A stretch of 64,000 nt of DNA, taken from Solibacillus sp. R5-41 (lineage in GTDB: Bacteria > Bacillota > Bacilli > Bacillales_A > Planococcaceae). Below, piece after piece: positions 27,062 to 35,768 of this stretch; the first letter of the stretch is position 1, and the number at the start of each line of letters is the position of its first letter. The notes under the pieces were generated by a model. That model saw only the letters and a list, made by a program, of their open reading frames with translations. It was not told the DNA's origin and ran no database searches. A program made the position numbers and the translations under genes. The DNA lies in the NCBI RefSeq assembly GCF_002736105.1, contig NZ_CP024123.1:364001-428000 (forward strand). The letters run 5' to 3'.

Positions 27062-27645
27062 TCCTATGTATTACTCCATATTATATAGAAGGAACAAAGA
27101 ATAAGGAAAAAAATTATGGAATTTAATTTTTCCTATATTTAATTATTTTGTTTGTTATAAAATTGTGTATTAATATATTGGAGTAAAAATAGATTACCCG
27201 GTTGTTATGGTACCAATGATGGAGATAGAAGAGTTGAAAGAAGAAGTATTAAAGGCATTTAATTACTATTTTGATGTGTCAACAATTTTGAAAAGTACAG
27301 TTTCGATATAGATACAAAATCGAGTTCTTTTCCTTAAAAAGGGAGAGAGTTCGATTTTTTTTACTATCTATGTTGGTTGTCATATACACCTAAAATTAAT
27401 CCATCATAAAATAAACAAAAATTCCCCTGCATCCTCACATAAAAACTATAATTGTGTCAACATTTTGAATGACGCATGTAGCTAACAAGGAGCGCGAGGT
27501 TAGCCGTTTTTTTATTGGAGATTTCATAAAAATGTATATGAAAATGAACATGAAAAGATTAGAAAAAAGCGCGTAAGCTAACCCTTTAGGCACAGTTTAA
27601 GGTATACTAGATAAAGTGACTAATTGAGGAAGTAGGATAGAGAAA
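27062..27645. other. Gene-free region with two hairpin terminators
   Basis: No convincing gene. A 34-codon open frame (27207-27311) has no ribosome site. A good terminator-like stem with several G-U pairs lies at 27318-27362 (AATCGA with TCGATT, then T-run). A second, GCTAAC/GTTAGC with a T-run, lies at 27481-27513 and has a TATAAT at 27447-27452 upstream. These could be remnants or small transcripts; nothing identifies them. Confidence 0.5.
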
Positions 27646-28542
27646 ATGCAAACGCAATCGAAGAAACAGTTGTGGGCTCAGGCTGTGAAAACGGGTATTA
27701 TTAAGTCGAATTTAATCCCGATGGTCGCGGCACTCATGCTTGCACTTTACACATACGAATTAAATTTTGTTGAACAAATTCCAACTATTATTTTTGCGAC
27801 ATTAGGCTCAGCGGCAGTAATTGCAGCTGCGGGTGCATTTAATAACGTCTATGACCGGGATATTGACCGAATTATGCCGCGCACCCAATCTCGTCCAACT
27901 GTAACAGGAGAGTTATCCGTCAAAACAGTATTAATTACCGCGTTTATATTGCTCGTAATTGGTACAGGTTTGCTCATTTTGGCTTCTCCACTAGCAGGTC
28001 TTTTAGGTTTTTTAGGTGTGTTTTTCTATGTCGTACCTTACACAATGTGGACGAAAAGAAAAACGATTTGGAATACGGAAGTGGGAAGTATTTCAGGTGC
28101 AATGCCACCGCTAATTGGTTGGGCTGCCGTGGCGCCGAATATTTGGCATCCAGCTGCTTGGGCATTATTTTTAATTATGGTTATTTGGCAAATGCCACAC
28201 TTTTATGCAATCGCAATCCGTAAAAAAGAAGATTATGCTGCTGCCAATATCCCGATGCTACCCGTAGCAAAAGGGGAGAGACGCACGTATATCCAATCCA
28301 ATATTTATTTAGTATTACTCATTTTATCGAGCTTTTTATTTTTACCTTTAAGCTTAGGACTGACAATCGTATCCATTATATTAAGTGCGATTTGGCTATG
28401 GATGAGTATTACGGCTTCGAAGCAAAAAGAACAGAAAAAATGGGCCAATAAAATGTTTGCCTACTCACTGTTCCATATGATGGCGATTTTTGGCACGGTC
28501 ATTATTTATGCAACAGTCGGAATGATTTTAAACGCACTATAA
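27646..28542 (+). CDS. ctaB: Protoheme IX farnesyltransferase (heme o synthase)
   Basis: 298 aa UbiA-family membrane prenyltransferase that adds a farnesyl group to heme b for heme-copper oxidases. The first Asp-rich motif is 'NNVYDRDIDRIMPRTQSRP' near residue 67. About nine hydrophobic segments are visible, with 'WGVIWQMPHFYAIAI'-like sequence at 'IWQMPHFYAIAIRKKEDY' near 183. No ctaA or cytochrome oxidase genes are adjacent, so it is a stand-alone copy and may be a second ctaB. Spacing to the preceding hairpin is about 130 bases. Confidence 0.92.
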   Translation: MQTQSKKQLWAQAVKTGIIKSNLIPMVAALMLALYTYELNFVEQIPTIIFATLGSAAVIAAAGAFNNVYDRDIDRIMPRTQSRPTVTGELSVKTVLITAFILLVIGTGLLILASPLAGLLGFLGVFFYVVPYTMWTKRKTIWNTEVGSISGAMPPLIGWAAVAPNIWHPAAWALFLIMVIWQMPHFYAIAIRKKEDYAAANIPMLPVAKGERRTYIQSNIYLVLLILSSFLFLPLSLGLTIVSIILSAIWLWMSITASKQKEQKKWANKMFAYSLFHMMAIFGTVIIYATVGMILNAL

Positions 28543-28550
28543 ATTATATT

Positions 28551-28590
28551 AAAAAGTATTTTGATTTTTCATATCAAAGTGCTTTTTATT
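28551..28590 (+). terminator. Terminator after ctaB
   Basis: AAAGTATTTTGAT pairs with ATCAAAGTGCTTT (G-U and one mismatch) and is followed by T-rich sequence. Confidence 0.65.
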
Positions 28591-28944
28591 TTGAAATAAA
28601 ATAATTGATTCGTACCCAAGTTAGGGACTGTGAATATATGTTATTACACCTTTTGGACTAGTATTTCCTGTATCCATAATTGTGGTGATAAGTCAATTGT
28701 TGTATAACAGTTTACAGAATTGTGAACAGTAATTGTGATGAAAATATGACATTCAAAGGATGGTTATTTTTTATGAAAGAAAAGGATGTTATGATTAACT
28801 CGTCTTAAAGAAACAGCTTTATGACAAACTTACTCTTTCATTAATAATGATAAGTCAAGCTCAATGAACCTTAAATGCTATGTTCGACAACTTATATAAC
28901 CTCCCCTAATGTTTATATATTTAATTGCAAAAAAAGGTTAAAAA
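28591..28944. other. Gene-free region before the dipeptidase terminators
   Basis: A/T-rich sequence without a supportable gene or recognisable repeat. An 11-codon frame starting at 28773 was noticed, but it is too short to call. Confidence 0.5.
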
Positions 28945-28945
28945 A

Positions 28946-28978
28946 CTCCGATGCATCAGTGGCATTGGAGTTTTTCTA
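28946..28978 (+). terminator. Terminator-like hairpin
   Basis: AAAACTCC-G-ATGC pairs with GCAT-T-GGAGTTTT and ends in T-rich sequence on the plus strand. No plus-strand gene lies immediately upstream, so the transcript it ends is unknown. Confidence 0.55.
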
Positions 28979-28994
28979 TGCGGAAAATTACTAT

Positions 28995-29046
28995 AAAAAG
29001 GTACAGCTTGGGATTGCGTTACGCAATTTCGTGCTGTACCTTTTGA
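28995..29046. terminator. Terminator of the dipeptidase gene
   Basis: AAAAGGTACAGC (28997-29008) pairs perfectly with GCTGTACCTTTT. On the minus strand it lies just past the dipeptidase stop and is flanked by a T-run. Confidence 0.75.
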
Positions 29047-29055
29047 TTTGCTATC

Positions 29056-30438
29056 TTATAGTTTCAACGACGCGACTTCAAACATGTAATCGCCAAGTAC
29101 ACGTAAGCCTTGGTCGAAGTTTTCTAAATGGAAGTGCTCGTTTGGTGCATGGAAATTTTCACTTGAAAGACCGAAGCCCATTAATACAACAGGTAGATTT
29201 AAAATTTCATCAAACGCTGCTACGATAGGAATCGAGCCGCCACCGCGTGTATAGGCAGTTGGTACATGGTAAACTTTTTCATAAGAGCGTCCAGCTGCTT
29301 GAATTAGTGGGTGGTCAAATGGTGTTAAGTACGGTTTTCCTTTGTCAAATTCAGAAATGACAACGTCTACACCAACTGGCTTGTGCTTTTCGATATGCGC
29401 TCTTAATAATGCCACGATTTCTTCTGGATCTTGATCTGGTACGAGGCGACATGTGATTTTAGCACCGGCTTCTGCTGGTAAAACCGTTTTAATGCCTTCA
29501 CCAGAGAATCCACCGAATACACCATTAATTTCTAATGTTGGACGTGCCCAAGTTTGCTCTAAGTAAGAATATCCAGCCTCGCCGAATAACTCCTGCACGC
29601 CAACTTCTTCTTTTAATGCGGCTTCATCAAAGTTTAAGTCACGATAAGCTTGACGTTCTTCTTCAGAAAGTGGACGAACATTATCGTAGAAACCTTCTAC
29701 TTGAATCGTACCGTGCTCATCGCGGAAGGATGCTAAAATTTCAGTCAGTGCATGAATGGCATTTTGCACGCCACCCCCGTAAAGACCTGAATGTAAGTCA
29801 CCTTTTGCCCCACGAATATCAATTTGAACGCCTGTTAAACCACGTAAACCGTAGCAAACAGCAGGTTTTCCTTTAGCATAAAGTCCTGTGTCTGAAATTA
29901 AAATTAAGTCTGCTGCTAATTTTTCTTTATTGTCTTCTGTATATTGCGGAAGAGAAGGGCTGCCGATTTCTTCCTCTCCTTCATAAATAAATTTCACGTT
30001 TACTGGCAATGTGCCCTCTGTTGCAAATAACGCTTCTATCATTTTCAAATGCATAAAAACTTGCCCTTTATCATCTGAAGAACCGCGCGCAAATAGTTTA
30101 TTGTCACGGATTTCTGGATCGAATGGGGGAGAATCCCATAAATTTAACGGGTCGACGGGCTGTACATCATAATGTCCGTAAAATAGTACAGTTGGCTTAT
30201 CTTTTGCATGTAGCCATTCACCATAAACAACTGGATGACCCGCTGTTTCTTCTACAGCAACGTTTTCAATGTTTAATTTTTTCAGTGCATCGGCTAACCA
30301 ATTGGCTGCTGTTCGCATGTCTTCTTTATGCTCCGACAAGGCAGAAATACTTGGGATACGTAAAAATTCGTTCAACTCAGCTAAATGTTTGTCACGATTT
30401 TCTGTAAAGTATACATTTAATTTTTCTAAATGGCTCAT
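29056..30438 (-). CDS. M20 family dipeptidase
   Basis: 460 aa cytosolic zinc peptidase of the M20/M25/M40 (DapE/carnosinase/PepV-like) group. The metal-site motifs are 'TVLFYGHYDVQPVDP' near residue 85, 'FARGSSDDKGQ' near 113 and 'KFIYEGEEEIGSPS' near 149, where the EE pair is the catalytic base. A late 'YTRGGGSIPIV' near 402 and 'HAPNEHF' near 430 complete the site. AAGGAGG lies about nine bases before the ATG. Monocistronic. Confidence 0.92.
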   Translation of the reverse strand: MSHLEKLNVYFTENRDKHLAELNEFLRIPSISALSEHKEDMRTAANWLADALKKLNIENVAVEETAGHPVVYGEWLHAKDKPTVLFYGHYDVQPVDPLNLWDSPPFDPEIRDNKLFARGSSDDKGQVFMHLKMIEALFATEGTLPVNVKFIYEGEEEIGSPSLPQYTEDNKEKLAADLILISDTGLYAKGKPAVCYGLRGLTGVQIDIRGAKGDLHSGLYGGGVQNAIHALTEILASFRDEHGTIQVEGFYDNVRPLSEEERQAYRDLNFDEAALKEEVGVQELFGEAGYSYLEQTWARPTLEINGVFGGFSGEGIKTVLPAEAGAKITCRLVPDQDPEEIVALLRAHIEKHKPVGVDVVISEFDKGKPYLTPFDHPLIQAAGRSYEKVYHVPTAYTRGGGSIPIVAAFDEILNLPVVLMGFGLSSENFHAPNEHFHLENFDQGLRVLGDYMFEVASLKL

Positions 30439-30623
30439 TAAAAGGGCCTCCTTTTATTTCGGTATTGGAAATAGTATAGCATAAGAAGAACGGGTGCGTC
30501 CTATTTATGGCAATCGATACATTTGCATCCACGGACATGAAAATACATATAAGTATGAAATACAAAAAGAAATAGAAATTCACAGCCAATTATGCGTACA
30601 ATTATTATAAGGGGGGAGCAGAA

Positions 30624-31184
30624 ATGGTTTATTTATATGTCATTGCAAGTTATTTCCTTGGTACGGTACTCACTGCTGCGCTCGTTGCAAAGCTAAAAGG
30701 TGTCAATTTACAAAACGCAAACAGTGGCAATTTAGGGGCACGTAATGCGGGTAGAACGCTTGGGAAATCAGCTTTTGTCATCGTTGCAATTAGTGATGGA
30801 TTAAAAGGATTATTAGTTGTGCTCATTGGACGAATGCTGGAGCTACCTGAATTAACAATTGCACTTGCAGTCATTGCAGTCGTACTCGGTCATCTGTATC
30901 CATTTTGGAATAAAGGAAAAGGTGGAAAAGGGGTCGCAACAATAATCGGCGCAATGGTGATCTTTTCACCTGTTCATGCCGTCGTATTTATATTAGGATT
31001 TTTAATCAGTATGCTCATCACAAAAAGTGCAACATTAAGTATGGTGAGTGGATTTGTAATATATGGAATTTTTATTAGTAGCCAATTTGAAGCAGGATGG
31101 GTCATGAGTGTGGCACTTCTTCTTGTCATATGGAAGCAACAGAAAAATATACTAGAGAGAGTGAAGCCGGATGTATTGGAGTAA
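30624..31184 (+). CDS. PlsY-like glycerol-3-phosphate acyltransferase
   Basis: 186 aa membrane protein with about five helices. The PlsY signature loops are present: 'SGNLGARNAGRTLGK' near residue 35 and 'GHLYPFWNKGKGGKGVAT' near residue 92. PlsY transfers acyl from acyl-phosphate to glycerol-3-phosphate. A housekeeping plsY is usually beside parC/parE-type genes in Bacillales, so this one may be a paralogue. Its 3' end overlaps the downstream acetyltransferase-aminotransferase fusion by 14 bases, which hints that both act on one lipid-like product (inference). GGGGGG precedes the ATG. Confidence 0.85.
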   Translation: MVYLYVIASYFLGTVLTAALVAKLKGVNLQNANSGNLGARNAGRTLGKSAFVIVAISDGLKGLLVVLIGRMLELPELTIALAVIAVVLGHLYPFWNKGKGGKGVATIIGAMVIFSPVHAVVFILGFLISMLITKSATLSMVSGFVIYGIFISSQFEAGWVMSVALLLVIWKQQKNILERVKPDVLE

Positions 31185-32697
31185 AATTGCAACAACTGAA
31201 GCAGAATTTGACGCGATTGCTGCCTTAAATTATGAAACGTTTGTAGAGGAAATTCCGCAACACGAACCAAACTCAGCTCGTCGTTTAATAGATAAATTTC
31301 ACGAAGAAAACGTTTATCTCATTGTATATAAAAATACAGAAATTGTTGGGATGGTGGCGTTTCGAGATGCTCGACCATTTTCACTAGATCAAAAAATAGG
31401 AGACGTTGAGAAGCATTTGGATAAAGAGCTTTGTCATTATTTATGTGAACTTCGCTTGCTCGCAGTGAAAAAAGCACATCGTAATGGGCGCGTTTTTACA
31501 AAGCTGGCAACCTCGATTTACCGCTATTCCTATGATAAGGGATATAGCGCGTGTGTTATTTCAGGTACTGTGCGTGAGGAAAAGTTGTATACACAAATGG
31601 GTTTCCGTCAATTCGCACCTCCTGTTGGTACAGAGGAGGCATTGTATTTGCCAATGGTGTTAACTCGTGAGGCAAGTAGGGGGTTTCGTGAGCGATTACG
31701 CGAGCAAAATAACATCTTTTATCCTGGACCAGTGGCACTTGAGAAGCAACTAGAGCATTCCACGTTATCACATCGTTCAGAAAAGTTTCAACAAGATCTC
31801 AAACAAATGAAAGCGCAATTGCTAAATCTTGCACAAACAAATGTTGTGATTCCATTAGTAGGTACAGGCACATTGGCAAATGATGCGATGCTCGGTCAGT
31901 TGAAAAGTGAATTCAATGAGGAACGTGGACTTATTTTGGTAAATGGAGAATTCGGCAATCGCTTAGCAAAACAAGCAAAGCAGTGGGGTTTACAAATTGA
32001 GATGATGGAATTCGGCTGGGGACAACCGTTTGAACTGGAGCAAATTGAACAAAAACTACAACTTCAAACGTATCGGTATATGCTATTTGTGCATGGCGAA
32101 ACATCAAACAGCACGATAAATCCGCTTGAGCGCTTAATCGTGCTTGGTAAACGTTATAACATCAAGCTTTGTGCAGATTGCATTAGCTCATTCGGGGCAA
32201 CTTCATTTTCGATGGCGAATCTTCATTATGCAACAGCTGTTAGTGGTAAAGCGCTCGGAACGGTTGCTGGACTGTCCTTTGTTTTTTGTAAGGAAGCACC
32301 GACAAACAGCAATGCTCCGATGTACTTAAATTTACCTTATTATATAGAAAAGGAAATTCCTTTTACATTGCCACATAATTTCGTCATGGCCGTAAATGAA
32401 GCGCTCAATGCGTACCCAAAACGATTTGCTTTATTACAAAAGCGCATTGAGGATGTAAGGAATTCTGAATTTGCAAGCCTGTTAGTTGGAGAGGCCTATC
32501 CAATGATTGCAACGATACAGCATTTAAAAATGGCTGAAATCATCGCAATATGCGGACTGAATGGCTATTTATTGCACAGTGCAAGTGATTATTTAAAGCA
32601 TCGCCAACTCGCGCAAATTAGCACAATCCAACCAAACTTCGAAAAAGACTTTAAGAAGATCAGTGAGTTATTTCATTATGTAAAGGAAACGTTGTAA
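31171..32697 (+). CDS. GNAT acyltransferase fused to class V aminotransferase
   Basis: 508 aa with two domains. Residues 1-170 resemble a GNAT/N-acyl amino acid synthase fold ('ENVYLIVYKNTEIVGMVAF', 'LRLLAVKKAHRNGRVFTKL', 'YTQMGFRQFAPP'). Residues about 185-508 form a class V PLP enzyme: 'FYPGPVAL' start, 'GTGTLANDAML' near 228, 'LCADCISSFGATSF' with the PLP aspartate near 332, and 'AVSGKALGT' with the probable PLP lysine near 357. The ribosome site is weak and the gene overlaps the PlsY-like gene, suggesting coupled translation. Reaction unknown. Confidence 0.8.
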   Translation: MYWSKIATTEAEFDAIAALNYETFVEEIPQHEPNSARRLIDKFHEENVYLIVYKNTEIVGMVAFRDARPFSLDQKIGDVEKHLDKELCHYLCELRLLAVKKAHRNGRVFTKLATSIYRYSYDKGYSACVISGTVREEKLYTQMGFRQFAPPVGTEEALYLPMVLTREASRGFRERLREQNNIFYPGPVALEKQLEHSTLSHRSEKFQQDLKQMKAQLLNLAQTNVVIPLVGTGTLANDAMLGQLKSEFNEERGLILVNGEFGNRLAKQAKQWGLQIEMMEFGWGQPFELEQIEQKLQLQTYRYMLFVHGETSNSTINPLERLIVLGKRYNIKLCADCISSFGATSFSMANLHYATAVSGKALGTVAGLSFVFCKEAPTNSNAPMYLNLPYYIEKEIPFTLPHNFVMAVNEALNAYPKRFALLQKRIEDVRNSEFASLLVGEAYPMIATIQHLKMAEIIAICGLNGYLLHSASDYLKHRQLAQISTIQPNFEKDFKKISELFHYVKETL

Positions 32698-32915
32698 GAT
32701 ATGGGATTAAACAGTAACTACTTGAACAATAGGAGGGGTTCATTTAAATAGTGCAAACAATTACATCCAAACTTACAGTATTGTAAGGAAATTGAAAGCC
32801 AATCCGATAGAGTGTAAGTAATGAATTTGGCAAAATAGAGTTAAGAAGTAAAGCACTTCATGAATAAAAACATTACTTAACTCATATAAATAAAAATCTA
32901 TCGGAGGATATTAAA

Positions 32916-33464
32916 ATGAATGAAATATTAACAAACGTTTACGATGAATATAACCGTTATATTTATCACCTTTGTTTAAAATTAACACGCAATCAAGTTG
33001 AGGCAGAAGATTTAATGCAAGAAGTTTGGGTAAAGGTTGTTCGCTACGAAGCATCTGTAGCAGATGTTGACCATGTTAAAGCATGGCTTACAACGATTAC
33101 GATGAATACATTCCGCGACCGCTATCGCAAAAATGTTCGACGTGGCAAATATATGATGAATCAACCTGAACAATTAGACGTACCGATTTTAGATTTGGTT
33201 CCCAACAATGAGATTTCAACAGAAGAAAAAATAGAAAAAACGGAAATCACAAAAATTGTCCAAGAAAAAATGGGCCAACTTGATGGGATTTACCAAAAAA
33301 CACTTTGGTATTTTTATGTTGATCAGTTTTCCCTTGCAGAAATTTCAGATTTAATGAAAGTATCAATCGGTACTGTAAAATCACGTTTATTCCGTGCAAA
33401 AGCGCGATTAAAAGAAATTTTACTATCTGATGATAGTCTAGCGGATACATTATTACCAGCTTAA
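32916..33464 (+). CDS. ECF-type RNA polymerase sigma factor
   Basis: 182 aa. Sigma region 2 lies at residues 8-75 ('LCLKLTRNQVEAEDLMQEVW') and region 4 at about 118-170 ('IYQKTLWYFYVDQFSLAEI', 'MKVSIGTVKSRLFRAKARL'). CGGAGGA precedes the ATG. No anti-sigma gene follows; the next gene is 0.9 kb away on the opposite strand. A hairpin (GTTAAG...CTTAAC, about 32840-32881) sits in the leader. Regulon unknown. Confidence 0.9.
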   Translation: MNEILTNVYDEYNRYIYHLCLKLTRNQVEAEDLMQEVWVKVVRYEASVADVDHVKAWLTTITMNTFRDRYRKNVRRGKYMMNQPEQLDVPILDLVPNNEISTEEKIEKTEITKIVQEKMGQLDGIYQKTLWYFYVDQFSLAEISDLMKVSIGTVKSRLFRAKARLKEILLSDDSLADTLLPA

Positions 33465-33466
33465 AT

Positions 33467-33503
33467 GTCCAACGCCATTCATAGAGAGTGGTGTTTTTTT
33501 GTG
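33467..33503 (+). terminator. Terminator after the sigma factor gene
   Basis: ACGCCA pairs with TGGTGT (one G-U) across a short loop and is followed by seven T residues. Confidence 0.7.
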
Positions 33504-33670
33504 TTGATCAACTATCTATATAAGTTAAAAAAAAGCTTCTATCCCTTTGTTGTAAGTTTTCTATAATGGATTTTAATTATGTTGTGCATGTTTTGGCTGG
33601 CTAAGCAAATGAGTCACACAGTTTTGTTGCGCAAATCTGTACGATTAATCTTTGTGCTTTGTGCAAGACC

Positions 33671-33735
33671 GGGTCAACAAGATGTTGGTCACTAAGGCGT
33701 TGCCACAGGACGTGGCGATTTTAGCCTGAGTTCTC
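33671..33735. repeat. Family 1 intergenic repeat, copy B (core only)
   Basis: Contains the core hairpins in the orientation of copy A. Here the inner stem is GCCAC (33702-33706) with GTGGC (33712-33716), against GCCGC/GCGGC in copy E, a paired change. The flanking arms are degraded. The 33741-34063 stretch to the right shows no gene. Confidence 0.7.
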
Positions 33736-34063
33736 CTGTGTAAGTTTTGCTACTGAATCTTTCTGTATTAATTGCACCGCTACGTAGGGGCGGCGTCATC
33801 CTAATTAGATTTTCATCCCAATGGGAAAAAACATCTTATTTTTGGAGCTGTGGATGAAAAGGAAGTTTATAACAATTGCGCTTGTTCGATCCTTTTAAGT
33901 GACAAAAATATGATATAAAAGTGGGAGTAAACAGCATGTATTACAGGCTTGACTATATTAGAAAAATAAATTTTAGTGTTGAACTACTATTTTAATAAAG
34001 GAATTTAATATATGAAACTTATTTTATATTTGGAAGAAAATTATTAGAAGTCAGGTTGGTAAA

Positions 34064-34256
34064 AATTTAATCAGAGGGAGTTGATTGGAATGAAGGGGAG
34101 GCGACTCCTGCGGGAACAGCACGAGTGGAAAATCCACTTGTTTCGAGATGCATCTCGAAATAAGTTAGTTGGAGCCGCGCCCGCGAAAAGCGTTCGGACT
34201 GGAATGGAAATCAACTCCCCCTTTTTTGGGGGTGAATTTTTAAAAGTGGGATTCTT
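34064..34256. repeat. Family 2 intergenic repeat, copy a
   Basis: About 193 bp closely matching 39998-40190. It has a terminal inverted pair GTTGATT...AATCAAC, GGGGAGGCGACTCCTGCGGG near the left, a central palindrome TTTCGAGATGCATCTCGAAA and a CCCCC-T6-GGGGG run at the right. An 79-codon open frame through it has no matching frame in the other copy and is not called as a gene. I recall related CTCCTGCGGG repeats in other Bacillaceae genomes. Confidence 0.85.
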
Positions 34257-34275
34257 TAGTTCAATTTATATACAT

Positions 34276-34315
34276 AAAAAAACGTCACTTGACGCGGGGT
34301 CAAATGACGTTTTTC
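34276..34315. terminator. Bidirectional terminator downstream of marR
   Basis: AACGTCAC-TTGAC pairs with GTCAA-ATGACGTT across GCGGG, with A-run and T-run flanks, so it can end the leftward spx-marR transcript. Confidence 0.8.
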
Positions 34316-34384
34316 TATAGAGAAGTACAATTCAAAATCTGAACGCAAGTACTCCGAGGTATTAATGGATTGAAAAAGCAACTA

Positions 34385-34810
34385 TTATAATCTCATGCAC
34401 TTTTCAAAAATCGCTCGAAGTGTTTTAATTTCATCTGCGGTTAACATGCCAAAAAGATGCTCAAAGAGTGTTTCAACTTGCTGACGAGAACGCTCTAATA
34501 TTTCCAAGCCTGATTCGGTAATGTGAATTTGCGAAGCGCGGCGGTCGGTTTCATTTTGCGTTTTTTCGATAAAGCCTGCTTTGAGTAGCTTTGTCGTTAA
34601 AACGGTAACGCCACCTGTTGTCACTTTTAACTTTTCCGCAATGGCTGAAGGTCGTTTCGGTCCTTCCGTTGCTAAAAACTCTAAAATTAAAATATGCGAT
34701 TTCGAAAAGCCTAGCTCATTACGACTATTCCATTCATTCGCAACTCTTCGTTCCAGAGAAGTCATTGTCTCAAAAAGTATAGCCAATTGCTCGCGTTTAA
34801 CTCCACTCAT
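34385..34810 (-). CDS. MarR family transcriptional regulator
   Basis: 141 aa winged-helix dimer. The DNA-binding region is 'LEFLATEGPKRPSAIAEKL' followed by 'TTGGVTVLTTKLLKAGFIEK' and the wing 'NETDRRASQIHITESG' (DRR motif). It follows the spx-like gene by 25 bases on the same strand, so the two are probably co-transcribed. Ligand and targets unknown; the linkage suggests an oxidative or thiol stress circuit (inference). Confidence 0.9.
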   Translation of the reverse strand: MSGVKREQLAILFETMTSLERRVANEWNSRNELGFSKSHILILEFLATEGPKRPSAIAEKLKVTTGGVTVLTTKLLKAGFIEKTQNETDRRASQIHITESGLEILERSRQQVETLFEHLFGMLTADEIKTLRAIFEKCMRL

Positions 34811-34835
34811 TCATTGTCAACTCCACATGTAATCA

Positions 34836-35237
34836 CTATTCTACGGCCATTTCTTGCAAGGCATTTAACTCAAATGCACGCACCTTACGTGGAATGAAAC
34901 GACGAATATCCATTTCGTTATAGCCGATTTGAATGCGTTTTTCATCAAGTAAAATAGGGCTGCGCAACATACGAGGATGCTGTTGGATTAAATTATATAA
35001 TTCTTGAATTGATAGTTGTTCGATATCAATATCAAGGTTTTTAAAGTCATTAGAATTTGTTGCGATAATTTCATCGGTACCGTCTTCAGTCATACTTAAA
35101 ATATGTTTAAACTCTGCTAAAGTTAGAGGTTGAGATGTTGTACGTTTTTCTGAATAGGAGATGTCGTTTTCATTTAACCATTTCAATGCCTTTCGTGAAG
35201 AAGAGCAACTTGATTGTGTATAAATTGTTACTGTCAT
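34836..35237 (-). CDS. Spx/MgsR-type regulator with CxxS in place of CxxC
   Basis: 133 aa ArsC-fold protein that, in Spx, binds the RNA polymerase alpha C-terminal domain. It keeps the Spx hallmarks 'LTLAEFKHILSMTEDGTDEI' and 'DEKRIQIGYNE', then 'RRFIPRKVR'. The N-terminal redox site reads CSSSRK: Cys11 is present, but the partner four residues apart in CxxC is Ser14. The RR pair I remember before PI in Spx is RS here ('LRSPI'). GAGG precedes the ATG. It leads a two-gene operon with marR. Confidence 0.88.
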   Translation of the reverse strand: MTVTIYTQSSCSSSRKALKWLNENDISYSEKRTTSQPLTLAEFKHILSMTEDGTDEIIATNSNDFKNLDIDIEQLSIQELYNLIQQHPRMLRSPILLDEKRIQIGYNEMDIRRFIPRKVRAFELNALQEMAVE

Positions 35238-35521
35238 AATAATTTCCTCGCTTTCCCATATTCATTTGGTAATAGCTTAGTTGTAAGATATTTATTGATA
35301 CTTATATCTTACTACTAAGGTAATTTGAATGCAATACTTTTTTTGTATTTTCTTTTAGTAGATGAGGGTGGATATATTAGTAGGAATTCCATATAAGAAG
35401 ATATATGAACTTGCATTATTTTTGTGAGAGTTACACCTTTATAATATTTACCCACTGTCATATAAATTTATACGTTTATTGTAAGAAAAAGTTTCGGAAT
35501 TTTATATTACATTTTTGTAAA

Positions 35522-35679
35522 TTTAACTTCTTTCAGCGGGTGTTTGGACACCTGCTGAAATAGTTGAACTCTGGCTAAGATTGCCACGTCCTGCGGCAAC
35601 GTCTGTGTGACCAACATTTTGTTGGCCTATGCCCACGGTTGATTCCAGACGCAATTATGCCGAGGCATAATTGATTGAG
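35522..35679. repeat. Family 1 intergenic repeat, copy C (inverted)
   Basis: Opposite orientation to copy A. The core is GGCCAACAAAATGTTGGTC-like on the minus strand, with inner stem GCCGC/GTGGC, which keeps pairing through a G-U. It ends with AATTATGCCGAGGCATAATT on the plus strand. The left end carries GCGGGTGTTTGGACACCTGC, an extra hairpin. The 35238-35521 stretch next to it holds no visible gene. Confidence 0.8.
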
Positions 35680-35706
35680 TAGAGAAAAGAGAGGCAGTTA
35701 GTTAAT

Positions 35707-35747
35707 AAAAACCACCATTTTCATAAAGAAGCAAAATGATGGTTTTA
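35707..35747 (-). terminator. Terminator of the ABC-F gene
   Basis: Leftward transcript: AAAACCATCATTTT pairs with AAAATGGTGGTTTT (G-U allowed), followed by TTTTTATT. Confidence 0.8.
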
Positions 35748-35768
35748 AATGGGTTTATTGAATTCAGC

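Noticed and set aside
27207-27311. 34-codon open frame reading MVPMMEIEELKEEVLKAF
   Set aside because: Looks protein-like but has no ribosome site and no support; possibly a gene fragment.
28875-29228. 117-codon open frame on the plus strand
   Set aside because: It crosses two terminator hairpins and antisense to the dipeptidase gene; no ribosome site.
32741-32796. Short GTG peptide after AGGAGGGG
   Set aside because: Spacing of 12 bases and an 11-residue product are too weak to call a leader peptide.
34081-34320. 79-codon open frame on the plus strand
   Set aside because: It runs through the Family 2 repeat and terminator; the second repeat copy does not keep the frame and no protein likeness is seen.
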